From the NCBI RefSeq assembly GCF_026107415.2, contig NZ_JAPCHX010000007.1:1-64000 (forward strand): a stretch of 64,000 nt of DNA, given 5' to 3'. Of this stretch, positions 51,578-61,486 are shown piece by piece. Under the pieces are notes generated by a model. The model was not told where the DNA came from. It saw only the letters and a program-made list of their open reading frames with translations, and did not search any database. Position 1 is the first letter of the stretch. Every line of letters starts with the position of its first letter. The position numbers and the translations under genes are program-made. The DNA comes from Microbacterium sp. MPKO10 (lineage in GTDB: Bacteria > Actinomycetota > Actinomycetes > Actinomycetales > Microbacteriaceae).

Positions 51578-53059
51578 ATGAGCCATCGAGGGTTCTACCA
51601 GCCAGTCAGCCGTGAGGGTGCCTGGGTTGGCGATGTCATCCCCTGGCAGGAAGACGGGACATTCCATCTCTTCTATCTGCACGAGACACGTCGGAACCCT
51701 CCTGTGGGAATGCCATGGCGTCGGGTCGTGACGGATAACCTCGTTGACTTTCAGGATGCCGGCGAGAGTATCGCCTCAGGGGGCCCTGAAGCGGAAGACT
51801 TCAACATCTACACCGGCAGCATCGTGACCGATGACCGTGGCATTCACCATGCGTTCTACACGGGTCAGAACCCCGATAGACGAGGTTCGGATGGTCGGCC
51901 CTTGCAACTCGTCATGCATGCGACGAGCAATGACGGCATGGAGTCGTGGCAGCGTCACCCGGACCATACCTTCGGTGCGACCGAAGGGTATGAGGGCGGA
52001 GACTGGCGAGACCCCTTCGTCTTCTGGGACGAAGAAGCGCAGGTATGGCGAATGCTGATCACCGCACGTCACTCGGAAGGTCCGGTTCGCCGCCGCGGTG
52101 TCATCGCTCAATGCACTTCCACTGACTTGGTGCAGTGGGCGCCCGCCGAGCCGTTCTGGGACCCGCGTCGTTACGTTGCTCATGAGTGTCCAGAAGTGTT
52201 CGAGTGGAACGGATGGTGGTATCTCGTCTATTCCGAGTTCAGCGAGACATTCACCACCCGATATCGGCTCTCACGGAACCTTAACGGCCCCTGGATTGTT
52301 CCGCCTCACGACTCGCTCGATGGGCGAGCATTCTACGCCGCAAAGTCTGCGGCCCGCGACGGGCGTCGATTCTTCTTCGGATGGATCGCGACTCGTGAGG
52401 GGGCGCAGGACGACGGAGCGTGGCAGTGGGCCGGCACACTTTCCGTGCTCGAAGCCACTCAGCAAGCCGATGGCACGCTCGCCTTCCACCCCGCCCCTGA
52501 ACTGCTGAACACCTTCGACGAGCTTCTTCCGGTCACGTTGCCGGAACGACGACTGTCAGCGCCCGACGGGTATGCGGATTCTGTGGCGCTGATGGAGCTA
52601 CCGGAGTCCGCGCGAATTGTGGCCACCTTTGATGTCTCAGATGAGACGACTGAGTGTGGACTGCTTCTCCGTGCAAGCGCTGACGGCAATGAAGGCTATG
52701 CGCTTCGTCTCGAGCCGAAACGTCATCGCCTTGTATTCGATCGTTGGCCCCGGAAGCAGACGGGCTCGGAACAGTGGCAGATATCTGGGGATGTTCCGTA
52801 TGCAATCGAGCTGGAGCGATCGTGTGAACTGGCCGCTGGGCAGCACACGCTAGACGTCATAATCGATGGCAGCGTCTGTGTTGCCACAGTCGACGACGCG
52901 GTTGTTCTGAGCACGCGACTCTATGACCGACCGACGGGCCATGCCGGTGTATTTGTCGGCGAAGGCAATGCCACGGTCACTGACTTCGCGGTGTACGCGA
53001 ACAGTGTTGATCACTCCGCTTCCCACACGAGCTATCAGCTCGCCAACTCCCTTTCGTAA
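51578..53059 (+). CDS. GH32-like beta-fructosidase/fructan hydrolase, divergent
   Basis: A 493-residue five-bladed-propeller GH32-type protein with a C-terminal beta-sandwich from about residue 340. The canonical WMNDPNG is absent; the corresponding place reads WVGDVIPWQ with D19 as the likely nucleophile. The transition-state stabiliser is D145 (WRDP) and the acid/base E203 (HECPEVF). No signal peptide is seen, so it acts on imported fructans. GAGG precedes the ATG. Because the substrate-binding Asn and the DPNG loop are gone, it may act on an unusual fructoside such as a difructose anhydride or a branched fructan. Confidence 0.75.
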   Translation: MSHRGFYQPVSREGAWVGDVIPWQEDGTFHLFYLHETRRNPPVGMPWRRVVTDNLVDFQDAGESIASGGPEAEDFNIYTGSIVTDDRGIHHAFYTGQNPDRRGSDGRPLQLVMHATSNDGMESWQRHPDHTFGATEGYEGGDWRDPFVFWDEEAQVWRMLITARHSEGPVRRRGVIAQCTSTDLVQWAPAEPFWDPRRYVAHECPEVFEWNGWWYLVYSEFSETFTTRYRLSRNLNGPWIVPPHDSLDGRAFYAAKSAARDGRRFFFGWIATREGAQDDGAWQWAGTLSVLEATQQADGTLAFHPAPELLNTFDELLPVTLPERRLSAPDGYADSVALMELPESARIVATFDVSDETTECGLLLRASADGNEGYALRLEPKRHRLVFDRWPRKQTGSEQWQISGDVPYAIELERSCELAAGQHTLDVIIDGSVCVATVDDAVVLSTRLYDRPTGHAGVFVGEGNATVTDFAVYANSVDHSASHTSYQLANSLS

Positions 53060-53092
53060 TTCCCATCCCCCAAATCAATGGAGATTGAAATC

Positions 53093-54433
53093 ATGTCCCT
53101 CAGATCAAAACACCGCACCGCTCTGGTAGCCACCGTGGCCACGGTCGCGCTTGCCTTGACAGGATGCTCAAGCGGTTCGAGCGCGAGTGGCCCGGCTGAC
53201 GTCGACCCCGATGGTGACATTGTGCCTCGTGAAATCTCGTGGCTGCTTTCACGGCCCGCGGACGGCGGCGTCATCACGGCCATGCAGCAGATCGCCGACG
53301 AATACGCTGAAAGCCATGAGGGGTTTTCTCTCAACCTCATCACCACGCCAGATCGCCCGTCTTATCTTCAGAAGTACGAGACTCTTGCCGCAGCGAACAA
53401 GCTTCCCGAGCTGTTCGATACCGATGCGACGCCGTTCGCACAGAAGCTGGCTGATTCTGACCGAATGATTGACGTTGGGGCGCTTCTCGATGATCTCAAC
53501 CTCACTGACACCTATCGTGACGCTGCGTTGAACTATCAGCGCTTCCCGGACGGTTCTCTGTACATGGTTCCATTCGAGTACTCATCTGAGTATTTCTGGT
53601 ACAACACCGAGATGTTCGACGAAGCTGGCATAGAGATCCCCGAGACCTTAGACGACTTCCCTGCAATGTGCGAGGCACTTCGTGAGCAAGGCGTGACCCC
53701 GATCGCTCTGAACGGACAGGATCGGTGGCCTCTTGAGCGTTACATGGCCTTCTACCCATTCCGCGAGGCAGGGCCAGAGTACGTGCAGAATCTCGCCACG
53801 GGGAATGCGTCCTTCTCAGACCCGGCTGGCCAGCACGCCGCACAGTGGCTCTATGATCTCGGACAAGCTGGATGCTTCCAGAAGGGCTTCTCCTCAACCG
53901 GCTATGCAGATGCCCAAGCGCTATTCACGTCGGGTAAGGCAGCCGTCTACAACGTCGGTACATGGGAACTGTCGAATCTCGCTACGGATGCGCTGGATGA
54001 AGGAGTGCGCGATGACGTCGATTTCTTCACCCTCCCCACAATCGACGGAGCCGTCACGGCTGATGACGAATTCGTGACGACGTCGGGAATTGGTATGGCG
54101 ATTAATGCGAAGACCTATGACCCGCTCGTCCGTGGCTTCATTGAGTTCGCGCTGACGCGCTACCCGGAGATCTACGCATCATCTGGCGCACTGGCCCCGA
54201 CGAAAACGCCAGAGGTGACAATCCCTGACAACGCAACCGACCTTTACACTAAGGCGGTCGACCAGGCAGAGAACGTCGGCGAGAAGATTGCGGTCCCGTG
54301 GGACACACAGCTTGATCCCACGACAAATACTCGTCTTCAGCAAGAACTCACGCTGCTTGTTCAAGGGGAGAGCACTCCAGAGCAATTCATCGCCACGATG
54401 GATAAGACACTTTCGGAGAATCTCGATGGCTGA
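53093..54433 (+). CDS. ABC sugar transporter binding lipoprotein (fructan operon)
   Basis: A 446-residue CUT1 solute-binding protein. A basic N-terminus and hydrophobic stretch end in the lipobox ALTGC, giving a Sec-type lipoprotein without a twin-arginine motif, unlike the two binding proteins at 18965 and 27141. ATG at 53093 is chosen because GGAG lies nine bases upstream; an ATG 15 bases earlier has none. It is followed by two permeases with which it should import fructo-oligosaccharides. Confidence 0.85.
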   Translation: MSLRSKHRTALVATVATVALALTGCSSGSSASGPADVDPDGDIVPREISWLLSRPADGGVITAMQQIADEYAESHEGFSLNLITTPDRPSYLQKYETLAAANKLPELFDTDATPFAQKLADSDRMIDVGALLDDLNLTDTYRDAALNYQRFPDGSLYMVPFEYSSEYFWYNTEMFDEAGIEIPETLDDFPAMCEALREQGVTPIALNGQDRWPLERYMAFYPFREAGPEYVQNLATGNASFSDPAGQHAAQWLYDLGQAGCFQKGFSSTGYADAQALFTSGKAAVYNVGTWELSNLATDALDEGVRDDVDFFTLPTIDGAVTADDEFVTTSGIGMAINAKTYDPLVRGFIEFALTRYPEIYASSGALAPTKTPEVTIPDNATDLYTKAVDQAENVGEKIAVPWDTQLDPTTNTRLQQELTLLVQGESTPEQFIATMDKTLSENLDG

Positions 54434-55382
54434 ATCTGTCGCCACCCAGGTCGGTGCGCCTCGGCCGCACCGGCGACGGGCGCGGAGCAGGCCGGCGTCA
54501 ATGCTCCCACGCCGATCGACGCTGTCTGTTGTTGTCTTCCTCGTTCCACCTCTCTTGCTGTATGGGATTGCAGTGCTCCTTCCCATCGTTCAGTCTCTGG
54601 TGCTTAGTTTCTTTAAGTGGGACGGCATCAGCGATATGCGGTTCGTGGGACTCGACAACTATGTGAAGATGCTGACCCGCGATGATGTCTTTTGGACGGC
54701 GTTTGGGAACGCTCTCGGTTACCTTGTCATCTGTCTTGTTCTGCAGCTTGGCGGAGCGCTGATCGTAGCCAGCCTATTGACTGCACTCCCCAGAGCCCGA
54801 GAGCTCGTCAAAACGATCTACCTTCTTCCCGCCGTTATTTCTACCGTCGCCATTGCGTTGCTGTTTCAACGTCTTTATTCGTTTGAGCCCGTCGGGCTCA
54901 TCAACCAGTTGCTCTCTGTGATCGGCCTGGAGCAGTTGCAGACCGCGTGGCTGTCAAACGTCGACACGGTTCTGGCTGCAGTGTCGATTCCGGAGGGGTG
55001 GCGATTCACAGGGCTGTACATGTTGATCGTCTACGCGGCACTCATGGCCGTGCCGAAAGAGTTGGAGGAGGCCGCTCGTCTTGATGGGGCATCCTGGTGG
55101 CAGGTTTTCTGGCGCATCCGATTCCCCTTCATCCGCCCGGTGTGGATCACCACGACGATAATGGCCACGACCTATGCTCTCCGCGGCTTTGACATCCCGT
55201 ATCTGCTCACGGGTGGCGGACCCGGGCAGGCGTCCGAGCTACTCACGACGTACATGTATAAGACAGCATTCGCACACACGGATTACGGATATGCCAGCGC
55301 GATTTCTGTCTTCATCGTGGTCGAATGCCTCATAGCTGTCGGCCTGATCTTTCTGCTCCTTCGGAGAAGGGATAACGCATGA
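54426..55382 (+). CDS. ABC sugar transporter permease 1 (fructan operon)
   Basis: A 318-residue CUT1 permease of the MalF/UgpA type with six helices after a basic N-terminus. The EAA loop is EEAARLDGASWWQVF. ATG at 54426 overlaps the binding-protein stop by eight bases and has GGAGAA upstream. It is followed with a four-base overlap by the second permease. Confidence 0.9.
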   Translation: MAESVATQVGAPRPHRRRARSRPASMLPRRSTLSVVVFLVPPLLLYGIAVLLPIVQSLVLSFFKWDGISDMRFVGLDNYVKMLTRDDVFWTAFGNALGYLVICLVLQLGGALIVASLLTALPRARELVKTIYLLPAVISTVAIALLFQRLYSFEPVGLINQLLSVIGLEQLQTAWLSNVDTVLAAVSIPEGWRFTGLYMLIVYAALMAVPKELEEAARLDGASWWQVFWRIRFPFIRPVWITTTIMATTYALRGFDIPYLLTGGGPGQASELLTTYMYKTAFAHTDYGYASAISVFIVVECLIAVGLIFLLLRRRDNA

Positions 55383-56284
55383 CCACGTCGTTGCGTACTC
55401 CGAATGCCCGCGCGCGCTCCATGCCACCCGCTTCGCCGCGACCGCGTCGCGTTTCCCGTGTGCACGTGCAGCGAACCTTGCTCACAGCGACAATCATCGT
55501 CATCGTCGTTGTGCAGGTGTACCCACTAGTTTGGCTGCTGCTGACAAGCCTCAGGACTGCGGCCGACTTCGCGGGGGGCAACCCATTCGCCTGGCCGTCT
55601 GAGTTCACGCTTGAGAACTACGACAGGGCGTTTGCCACGGGCAACCTCGGCCTCAACATCGTCAACAGCCTCATCGTAACTCTTGGTGCCAGCGTTCTGA
55701 TCGTCGTGGCCGGAATGATGGCAGCATATGCGCTGCAAGTGCTCGGATTCCGCCTGAGCGGAGTGGTGCGCGTTATCTTCCTTCTGGGGATCATCGTTCC
55801 CGTGCAGATCTCGCTGGTGCCCCTCTTTATCGACTATTCACGTGTGGGCTTGCTTGATACCCACCTGTCGATGATTATTCCGCTGGCGGCGTTCGCACTT
55901 CCGATGGCAATTTACCTGTTCTCTTCGTTCTACGAATACATTCCGCGAGAGACCTATGAGGCGGCATCCCTCGATGGTGCTGGCCCGTACCGCATCTTCA
56001 CTCAGATCACGTTCCCGCTATCGGTCAACACGATAATCACGGTGGTCCTCGTGAACAGCATATTCATCTGGAACGATTTCATCTTCGCGAACACATTTGT
56101 GCTGTCTGATGGGTTGAAGACGATTCCGCTGGGGCTCCAGAATTACATTGGGGCAATGGGTAATACTGACTGGACAGCAACCTTCGCAGCAGTCTGCGTG
56201 TCGGTTACTCCGCTACTGCTTGTCTTCTTGGTTTTGAACAAGGCTATGATTCAGGGCCTCGAGAGTGGAGCAACTAAAGGATGA
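55379..56284 (+). CDS. ABC sugar transporter permease 2 (fructan operon)
   Basis: A 301-residue CUT1 permease of the MalG/UgpE type. The EAA loop is ETYEAASLDGAGPYRIF; six helices are expected. It overlaps the permease before it and the LacI gene after it by four bases each. As with the other two importers in the window, no ATPase gene accompanies it, so a shared MsiK/MsmX-type ATPase is likely. Confidence 0.9.
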   Translation: MTTSLRTPNARARSMPPASPRPRRVSRVHVQRTLLTATIIVIVVVQVYPLVWLLLTSLRTAADFAGGNPFAWPSEFTLENYDRAFATGNLGLNIVNSLIVTLGASVLIVVAGMMAAYALQVLGFRLSGVVRVIFLLGIIVPVQISLVPLFIDYSRVGLLDTHLSMIIPLAAFALPMAIYLFSSFYEYIPRETYEAASLDGAGPYRIFTQITFPLSVNTIITVVLVNSIFIWNDFIFANTFVLSDGLKTIPLGLQNYIGAMGNTDWTATFAAVCVSVTPLLLVFLVLNKAMIQGLESGATKG

Positions 56285-57291
56285 CAACGTCAGGTTACGA
56301 TCGTGCCCACGCCGTCACGATGAGGGACGTCGCTAAGGCCGCTGGAGTGTCGGTAGCGACGGTATCTCACGTCATCAATGACAAGGCTGGTGCGCGCATC
56401 GGTGAGGACGCGAGACGGCGTGTCCACGATGCGGTGGAGTCCTTGGGATACCGGCCAAACGCACTCGCGAAGACGTTGTCTCGTGGTTCATCGCCCTTCA
56501 TCGGGCTCGTTGCCGATGCAATTGCGACGACGCCCTTCGCCGGCCAGATCATCCACGGTGCGCAGGATGAGGCATGGAAGCACGGATACGTTCTCCTCGT
56601 CGCCAATACGGAAGGCAATGCGTCAGTTGAGCGCGACGCCATCGCGATGATGCTAGAGCACCAGGTTCGAGGCATTCTCTATTCGACGTGGTTTCATCGG
56701 GAGATCGAGGTGCCACCGACACTCCGACAGACGGACACCGTGCTTGTTGACTGCTTCGCCGCGGACGAGGACATACCCGCAGTCGTGCCTGACGAAGAGC
56801 AAGGAGGGCGCGTTGCGACAGAGGAACTTCTTGCGGCGGGCCACCAGCGTATTGCGTTCATCAACACAACGACTCCGTCACCCGCACAGACAGGGCGACT
56901 TGCCGGGTACCGTGCCGCCCTCGCTGCAGCCGGGTTGGCATACGACGAGTCGCTCGTGTTTCAATTCGAGCCCGACCAGGGCGGCGGGTACTCTGCGACC
57001 GCTAAGGTGCTCGCATCTCACGCGACAGCGGTCTTTTGCCACAACGACCGCGTTGCCATGGGACTCTACGACGGTCTCCGCGAGCGGAGCCTGCGAATTC
57101 CGGAGGATATCGCGGTGATGGGGTTTGACAACCAAGACGTCATCGCCGCCCACCTTCGTCCACCGCTCTCGACTGTGGCCTTGCCGCACTACGAGCTCGG
57201 TGCGGCAGGGGTTCGTCTCTTGCTGGGCCTCGACACAACGCGTCAAGCAATGCGTATTTCATGCCCCCCAATCCGTCGATCATCACTTTGA
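56281..57291 (+). CDS. LacI-family regulator of the fructan operon
   Basis: A 336-residue repressor with helix-turn-helix MRDVAKAAGVSVATVSHVIN, hinge, and effector domain. It lies inside the operon, overlapping the permease stop, so it is cotranscribed with the genes it should control and would autoregulate through the AACCGATT repeats near 51547-51566. It belongs to a different LacI subgroup from the regulators at 20772 and 32765. The likely effector is a fructose derivative or short fructan. Confidence 0.85.
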   Translation: MTTSGYDRAHAVTMRDVAKAAGVSVATVSHVINDKAGARIGEDARRRVHDAVESLGYRPNALAKTLSRGSSPFIGLVADAIATTPFAGQIIHGAQDEAWKHGYVLLVANTEGNASVERDAIAMMLEHQVRGILYSTWFHREIEVPPTLRQTDTVLVDCFAADEDIPAVVPDEEQGGRVATEELLAAGHQRIAFINTTTPSPAQTGRLAGYRAALAAAGLAYDESLVFQFEPDQGGGYSATAKVLASHATAVFCHNDRVAMGLYDGLRERSLRIPEDIAVMGFDNQDVIAAHLRPPLSTVALPHYELGAAGVRLLLGLDTTRQAMRISCPPIRRSSL

Positions 57292-57301
57292 GGGTGAACA
57301 A

Positions 57302-58783
57302 ATGACCGTTGAACAGGGCCCGCGCAATAACGAGCAGATGCCGAGACCCGCGTTCCATTTCACACCAAAGCGGAATTGGATGAACGATCCCAATGGAATG
57401 GTCTTTGACGACGGGACGTGGCATCTCTATTTCCAGTACAACCCCGAGGGGCCAGACTGGGGAAATATGAGCTGGGGGCACGCCACCAGCTCTGATCTTC
57501 TGAACTGGACGGAGCATGAGGTCGCGTTCCCGCACCAACCGGGAGAGCAGATCTTTTCCGGTTCCATCGCGGCATCTCGAGACCCCGGCGAGCGAGTGTT
57601 CACGGCGTATTACACGAGTGCTTACGATGATGGGCGTCAAGCTCAATCTCGAGCGATAAGCACTGACGGCGGATTCACCTGGCAGCACGACGATACGAAC
57701 CCGGTTCTTGATCGTGGCAGCACTGCTTTCAGAGACCCGAAGCTCGTATATAACCCGGACGCTGACGGTGACCTCTGGATTCTCGTGGCGGTCGAGGCAG
57801 AAGCGCGACAAGTTCTCTTCTACTCGTCAAGGAATCTGAAGGATTGGGTTCTTGAAAGCACGTACGGTCCGATCGGGAATGAAGGGGTGGTGTGGGAGTG
57901 TCCCGACCTCGTACACCTCAAAGTTGCAGGTACGCCAGATGAGCACCATTGGGTCTTGCTGCTGAGTACGAACCCCGTTGGCTCGAAACCAGATCCAGGC
58001 GGATCGTCGATGAGCTACATCATCGGCAATTTCGATGGCCATTCGTTCACCTCTGAGATGGGGGAACTGACGCGGCTTGACTATGGCCGAGACTTCTATG
58101 CAGGCGTCTCGTTCGACAACGCACCCGAGAGTAGGACAGTAGTGGTGGGGTGGATGAGCAATTGGGCCTATGCAGATGTCATCCCCACCGCTCCCTGGCG
58201 GGGCGCAATGTCGTTGCCCCGTGAACTTCTCCTTCGGGAAATTGGCGGAGAAATCTGCCTCGTCCAAGAACCGGCACCTTTTGTTCGCACGTGGGTGAAT
58301 CAGGACACGGGTACAGACCAGGAATGCAATGAATCTGCGCTCGAATTTCGGTCGAGCGGGCACTCCATATTCGAGTTGGGGTGGGAGACCGCCAACGCGG
58401 GCGCGGTCACGCTGGTCCTTGAGGGAGAAACGGAGTCGTATGTCAACATCACCTACGATCCTGACGCACGTGAAGTGAACGTCGCCCGAAGCGGGAATGC
58501 GGCAGAAGCGATCCACCGAGATTTCCCGAGCATCAGCACTGCGAAGGGTATTGCGACAGATCGGATTCGGTTACTTGTCGTCCTCGACGGACCGCTACTT
58601 GAGGTTTTCATCAACGATGGAACGCATGTCGTTTCGGACCTTGTTGTACTCGGAAACGGTGGCGTTTCCGCTTCCGTCACGTCAGCGAGACCGGGCCCAA
58701 TCGCCATTCGCGCAGTCGACGTAACGTCGCCATTCAGCGCAACAGTGCTCGACCCTGTTGAAACGGACCGGTCGAAATCATGA
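57302..58783 (+). CDS. GH32 beta-fructofuranosidase/levanase-type hydrolase
   Basis: A 493-residue canonical GH32 enzyme. The nucleophile is D29 in WMNDPNG, the stabiliser D145 in FRDP and the acid/base E199 in WECPDL; a C-terminal beta-sandwich begins at about residue 355. ATG at 57302 follows GAGGGTG; an upstream start within the LacI gene is rejected. No signal peptide, so it hydrolyses imported fructo-oligosaccharides or sucrose to fructose, which the next gene phosphorylates (four-base overlap). Confidence 0.9.
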   Translation: MTVEQGPRNNEQMPRPAFHFTPKRNWMNDPNGMVFDDGTWHLYFQYNPEGPDWGNMSWGHATSSDLLNWTEHEVAFPHQPGEQIFSGSIAASRDPGERVFTAYYTSAYDDGRQAQSRAISTDGGFTWQHDDTNPVLDRGSTAFRDPKLVYNPDADGDLWILVAVEAEARQVLFYSSRNLKDWVLESTYGPIGNEGVVWECPDLVHLKVAGTPDEHHWVLLLSTNPVGSKPDPGGSSMSYIIGNFDGHSFTSEMGELTRLDYGRDFYAGVSFDNAPESRTVVVGWMSNWAYADVIPTAPWRGAMSLPRELLLREIGGEICLVQEPAPFVRTWVNQDTGTDQECNESALEFRSSGHSIFELGWETANAGAVTLVLEGETESYVNITYDPDAREVNVARSGNAAEAIHRDFPSISTAKGIATDRIRLLVVLDGPLLEVFINDGTHVVSDLVVLGNGGVSASVTSARPGPIAIRAVDVTSPFSATVLDPVETDRSKS

Positions 58784-59832
58784 ACAGGGGTGAGCAGCGT
58801 TTAGCAACGAACCGTCGAGCCCATGCTTCTGATCCGCCAGCAGTTCTTGTCGTCGGTGAGTCATTGGTCGATATCGTTCACCGCGAAGACGGCATCATTG
58901 AGCATCGTCCGGGAGGGAGTCCGGCGAATGTCGCGCTTGCCCTCGGGCGCCTGGCCCGGAATCCAGAATTGGTGACGTCGTTTGCCAATGACGACTACGG
59001 TGCACTCATACGTGAATGGCTCGACTCCGCCGGAATCAACGTCCGAAACTCGCATGCCGGTCGGACGGCGACAGCCACGGCTTATCTGGATTCAGCAGGT
59101 GCCGCGACGTACGATTTTGACGTCGCATGGAGCGTGGATATGCCAGACACGACCGCAGATCTCCTTCATATCGGATCGATTTCAGCTGTTCTCGAGCCAG
59201 GGGCGTCGACCGTGTCCGAACTGGTGGATACGCTCCGCGGGCGAGCGCTCGTTAGCTTCGATCCGAACATCCGCCCGCAGTTTCACGGCGGCACAGACGA
59301 GACCCGTTCTCATGTTGAATCGTTCGTCACGAGAGCGCATGTTGTGAAAACTAGTGACGAAGATCTGCGCTGGCTATACCCGGGCAAGAACATCGTCGAG
59401 GTGGCACGTGACTGGGTCCGAAGTGGGCCAGGGCTTGTCGTCGTGACACGTGGGGATCACGGAGCGATTGCTATATCGGAGAGCGTTGGGGTAAAAGTTT
59501 CTGGCAGACACGTAGACGTTGTGGATACTGTGGGCGCCGGGGATACCTTCATGGGCGCTCTCTTGGACGGGCTGATGGCCATAAACATTTACGGACCTGA
59601 GTCACCGGCGCGAATCCGTGCGCTTACAGGACCAACGGTCACGTCGCTCCTGAACCGTGCCACTTTGGCGGCCGCAATCAACGTCACGCGTTCCGGTGCT
59701 AACCCGCCTACGCTCGATGAACTGAGCGATGCTGAACAAAACGCACACACCCAAGCTTCTGCGGAACCAGGAGACGTGGACGTGCACGACCAAGTTGCCG
59801 ACCAGAGAGAAAAATCCGCGAGGAAGAAGTAA
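58780..59832 (+). CDS. PfkB-family fructokinase
   Basis: A 350-residue ribokinase-fold kinase. PGGSPANVALALGRL is the sugar-binding motif and DTVGAGDTF has catalytic Asp255. It ends the fructan operon and should convert released fructose to fructose 6-phosphate. The last ~40 residues (AEQNAHTQASAEPGD onward) are a hydrophilic tail beyond the usual kinase length. It converges with the TSUP gene, leaving 20 bases between them. Confidence 0.85.
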   Translation: MNRGEQRLATNRRAHASDPPAVLVVGESLVDIVHREDGIIEHRPGGSPANVALALGRLARNPELVTSFANDDYGALIREWLDSAGINVRNSHAGRTATATAYLDSAGAATYDFDVAWSVDMPDTTADLLHIGSISAVLEPGASTVSELVDTLRGRALVSFDPNIRPQFHGGTDETRSHVESFVTRAHVVKTSDEDLRWLYPGKNIVEVARDWVRSGPGLVVVTRGDHGAIAISESVGVKVSGRHVDVVDTVGAGDTFMGALLDGLMAINIYGPESPARIRALTGPTVTSLLNRATLAAAINVTRSGANPPTLDELSDAEQNAHTQASAEPGDVDVHDQVADQREKSARKK

Positions 59833-59852
59833 TCGCCCGGTATGCGTTGAAT

Positions 59853-60575
59853 TTAGACGACGAGGGCGAAGACTCCCCGGGCCGTCGCCGCGAGCGAGCC
59901 CAGCAGCGCGAGGGCGAGAGCCAGGGTTTGCGCACGAGACGGTGCAATGACGCGTTGCAGGGATGAGCCCACCACGAGGCCGAGCAGCACACAGCACACC
60001 GCTGCGATCACGAGGGGGAGTGGCAGCGACATGTTCGGCTTCGCCGCGATCGAGAGCGCGTTGGTGAGCAGCGCCACGACCTGCACAGTCGGGACGAACG
60101 CCGACATCGGCATGCGTGTCGCCGCCCCGAACATCGCCAGCGCCGGGCCGCCTACCCCGGCGGTGACATTGCTGAATCCCGAGAGCGAGCCGGCGAAGAT
60201 CGCGCCTCCCGTGCCGCGAAAGACCGGCATCGGGCGCCGCGTCAGCGCGAGCACGACGGCGATCGTCGTGAGCGCGCCGACGAGGATCAGCAGCATGTCG
60301 GCATCTAGGGCATAGACAATAAGCGCTCCGAGCGGAACACTGACGACGATTCCGATCGATAGCTTCGCCGCCGTTTTCCACTGCGCGTGCCGAAACGTCG
60401 GGATGAGCACGATCGCGGCGATGAGAAACGACAGGATGTTGGCGAGCACGATGCCGTCGAATGGGTTCAGCACCAGCACCAAGAGGGGACCCGAGACGAG
60501 AGTGAACCCCAGCCCGGTCACACGCTGCAGGGCTGCACCGAGCGTGACCGCACACAGAGCGAGAACCCAGGTCAC
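59853..60575 (-). CDS. TSUP (TauE/SafE) family exporter
   Basis: A 240-residue membrane protein with about seven or eight helices. The two repeats have the TSUP features GLGFTLVSGPLL and GFSNVTAGVGGPALAMFG. The family exports sulfite and organosulfonates such as sulfolactate or sulfoacetate, among other anions. It starts with GTG 17 bases after the YihT-like aldolase stop, so the two form an operon. That pairing points to export of a C3 sulfonate; the substrate is inferred. Confidence 0.8.
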   Translation of the reverse strand: MTWVLALCAVTLGAALQRVTGLGFTLVSGPLLVLVLNPFDGIVLANILSFLIAAIVLIPTFRHAQWKTAAKLSIGIVVSVPLGALIVYALDADMLLILVGALTTIAVVLALTRRPMPVFRGTGGAIFAGSLSGFSNVTAGVGGPALAMFGAATRMPMSAFVPTVQVVALLTNALSIAAKPNMSLPLPLVIAAVCCVLLGLVVGSSLQRVIAPSRAQTLALALALLGSLAATARGVFALVV

Positions 60576-60592
60576 GGTCGTAAGGCCTACTG

Positions 60593-61456
60593 TCAGTTGC
60601 GAATGTTGTCGTCGACGATCGTTCCGAGGCGCTCGAGCCGCGGAATCGAGGTGGCGCGCAGTTCGTCATCGACGTTATCTGCTCCGAGCACGGAAGCCCA
60701 GACAGCCCGTCCAGCGAGGAACCCAGAGGCGCCGGCGCGGCACGCGATTCCCACAGCATCCGGGAACCTGTCGGCGTCGACCCCTGACGAGAGTACGACC
60801 CATGGGCCGTTGATGCTCTCGGTCAGCTCACGGCAGGCGCCATATACGCGCTCGTCGCTCTCCGCCCCCTTGAACGGAACCTCTGCCTTGTAGATGTCGG
60901 CACCGAGATCGCCCAGCTCTTTCGCCGCCGCGAGCACGCCGGCTTCGATATCACTCGGCTTGCCGTCCCATCGGCCGCGGGACACGGGTTCGATGATCGA
61001 GACGAGATCAAGCGACCGACACGTGGCGACAAACGAGCGCACCTCGGCGATACGCTGTTGCGCATCCTGATCTTCACGCCAGAGCACGAGGAGTTTGAGC
61101 GCACGAGCACCCTGTTGCTTGAGCCTCTCGTAGTCCAGCGACGTGTCGAAGGTGGCCTCCCTGACGAACTCTCCAGCACCAGCGGTGAAGTGGTCGGCGG
61201 CAGCGATGAGCGAGCTCGAGGAGTCGACGGCGTTCTGCTCGATGACAGCATCCCAGCCAAATTCCGTGTCGACGAGAACGGCAGACGCGTAGGGGGTGAG
61301 GGCCCGCGCTGCGGCCACCTTGAACTCGGTCATGTCAGCATCGCTGATGTCGGTGGAACGCGCACGAGACATCATGTCGCGCAGGGCTTCACGCTGGTCG
61401 ACAGCGAGCATGGCGAACCCGCCGGAGGGCCGGGCAAGAGTTGTCGGATCAGACAT
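60593..61456 (-). CDS. yihT: YihT-like sulfofructose-1-phosphate (or tagatose-bisphosphate) aldolase
   Basis: A 287-residue class I aldolase. The Schiff-base lysine is K190 in DIYKAEVP, and R250 in FLAGRAVWASV sits in the phosphate/sulfonate-binding region. The start SGGFAMLAVDQRE, ALKLLVLWRED, LVSIIEPVSRG and VLSSGVD follow E. coli YihT closely as I recall it. YihT splits 6-deoxy-6-sulfofructose 1-phosphate into DHAP and sulfolactaldehyde; LacD relatives split tagatose 1,6-bisphosphate. ATG at 61456 follows AAAGGA. It is divergent from the DeoR regulator and cotranscribed with a TSUP exporter, which favours the sulfosugar reading. Confidence 0.8.
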   Translation of the reverse strand: MSDPTTLARPSGGFAMLAVDQREALRDMMSRARSTDISDADMTEFKVAAARALTPYASAVLVDTEFGWDAVIEQNAVDSSSSLIAAADHFTAGAGEFVREATFDTSLDYERLKQQGARALKLLVLWREDQDAQQRIAEVRSFVATCRSLDLVSIIEPVSRGRWDGKPSDIEAGVLAAAKELGDLGADIYKAEVPFKGAESDERVYGACRELTESINGPWVVLSSGVDADRFPDAVGIACRAGASGFLAGRAVWASVLGADNVDDELRATSIPRLERLGTIVDDNIRN

Positions 61457-61486
61457 GAGAATCCTTTGGCTCGAAATGTGAGAAAA

